Below, piece after piece: positions 21,906-21,961 of a stretch of DNA of 21,961 bases (positions are counted from its first letter, which is position 1; each line of letters starts with the position of its first letter). Under the pieces are notes generated by a model. It was not told where the DNA came from, made no database searches, and worked only from the letters and a program-made list of their open reading frames with translations. Source of the stretch: a bacterium (GTDB lineage Bacteria; Patescibacteriota; Minisyncoccia; Minisyncoccales; GCA-002788555); the NCBI GenBank assembly GCA_021158595.1, contig JAGGUF010000046.1, positions 1 to 21,961 on the forward strand. The letters are read 5' to 3'. The position numbers and the translations under genes were made by a program.

Positions 21906-21961
21906 CAATGAAAAAACTAAAAACTTCTCATAATCAACAAAAGTCCAAAATATGATTTATG

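Noticed and set aside
1..21961. UGA recoding (Gracilibacteria-like code)
   Set aside because: Several genes terminate at TGA at the expected family length, and no in-frame TGA was needed within any conserved gene.

Overview
The window looks like a chromosomal piece of an AT-rich, streamlined bacterium, most likely of the Candidate Phyla Radiation (Patescibacteria, probably a Parcubacteria-like lineage). This placement is an inference. It rests on short, tightly packed genes, sparse Shine-Dalgarno sequences, single-domain versions of normally longer proteins (DciA/DUF721, MGMT), a MurL-type peptidoglycan epimerase, and small Lys/Arg-rich proteins. UGA is used as an ordinary stop (phosphohexomutase, epimerase and PBP genes all end in TGA at the expected family length), so a UGA-recoding CPR lineage is excluded.

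Layout. 1-190: GC-rich palindromic repeat cluster. 330-1499: metK. 1544-4545: ElyC/SanA-like DUF218 membrane protein, phosphohexomutase and NAD-sugar epimerase, a small envelope-sugar block. 4659-6259: a 48-codon basic ORF coupled by ATGA to lysS. Minus strand 8054-6256: a Gre-family factor coupled by TCAT/ATGA to a protein that looks like a dipeptidyl-peptidase III (M49) homologue lacking its zinc site. Minus strand 9968-8264: a DciA-like protein and MurL, behind a strong promoter. 10056-12611: class A penicillin-binding protein. Minus strand 13004-12630: yraN. Plus strand 13021-14995: smpB, a complete ssrA (tmRNA) with four pseudoknots, infC (no ATG start), rpmI and rplT. Minus strand 17671-15050: thpR, murC, an Ap4A-type Nudix hydrolase and a minimal MGMT. 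Plus strand 17768-20387: radical-SAM AmrS, NnrD, a DUF5684-like membrane protein and glutaredoxin. 20432-20620: second palindromic repeat cluster. 20666-21688: gap. 21723-21796: tRNA-Gln(CTG), followed by a terminator-like hairpin.

How it fits together. The genes are mostly housekeeping: translation and ribosome rescue (lysS, smpB-ssrA, infC-rpmI-rplT, tRNA-Gln), peptidoglycan synthesis (murC, murL, class A PBP, the ElyC-like protein), sugar-nucleotide supply, metabolite repair (nnrD, Nudix) and glycolysis (gap). No phage, CRISPR array, transposase or defence island is visible. The observations most worth following are the apparently dead M49 protein paired with a Gre factor, the unannotated 48-aa ORF ahead of lysS, the smpB-ssrA-infC arrangement with a 23-codon tag, the two related repeat clusters in front of metK and gap, and several promoter-like elements placed almost on the start codon, which suggests leaderless transcripts.
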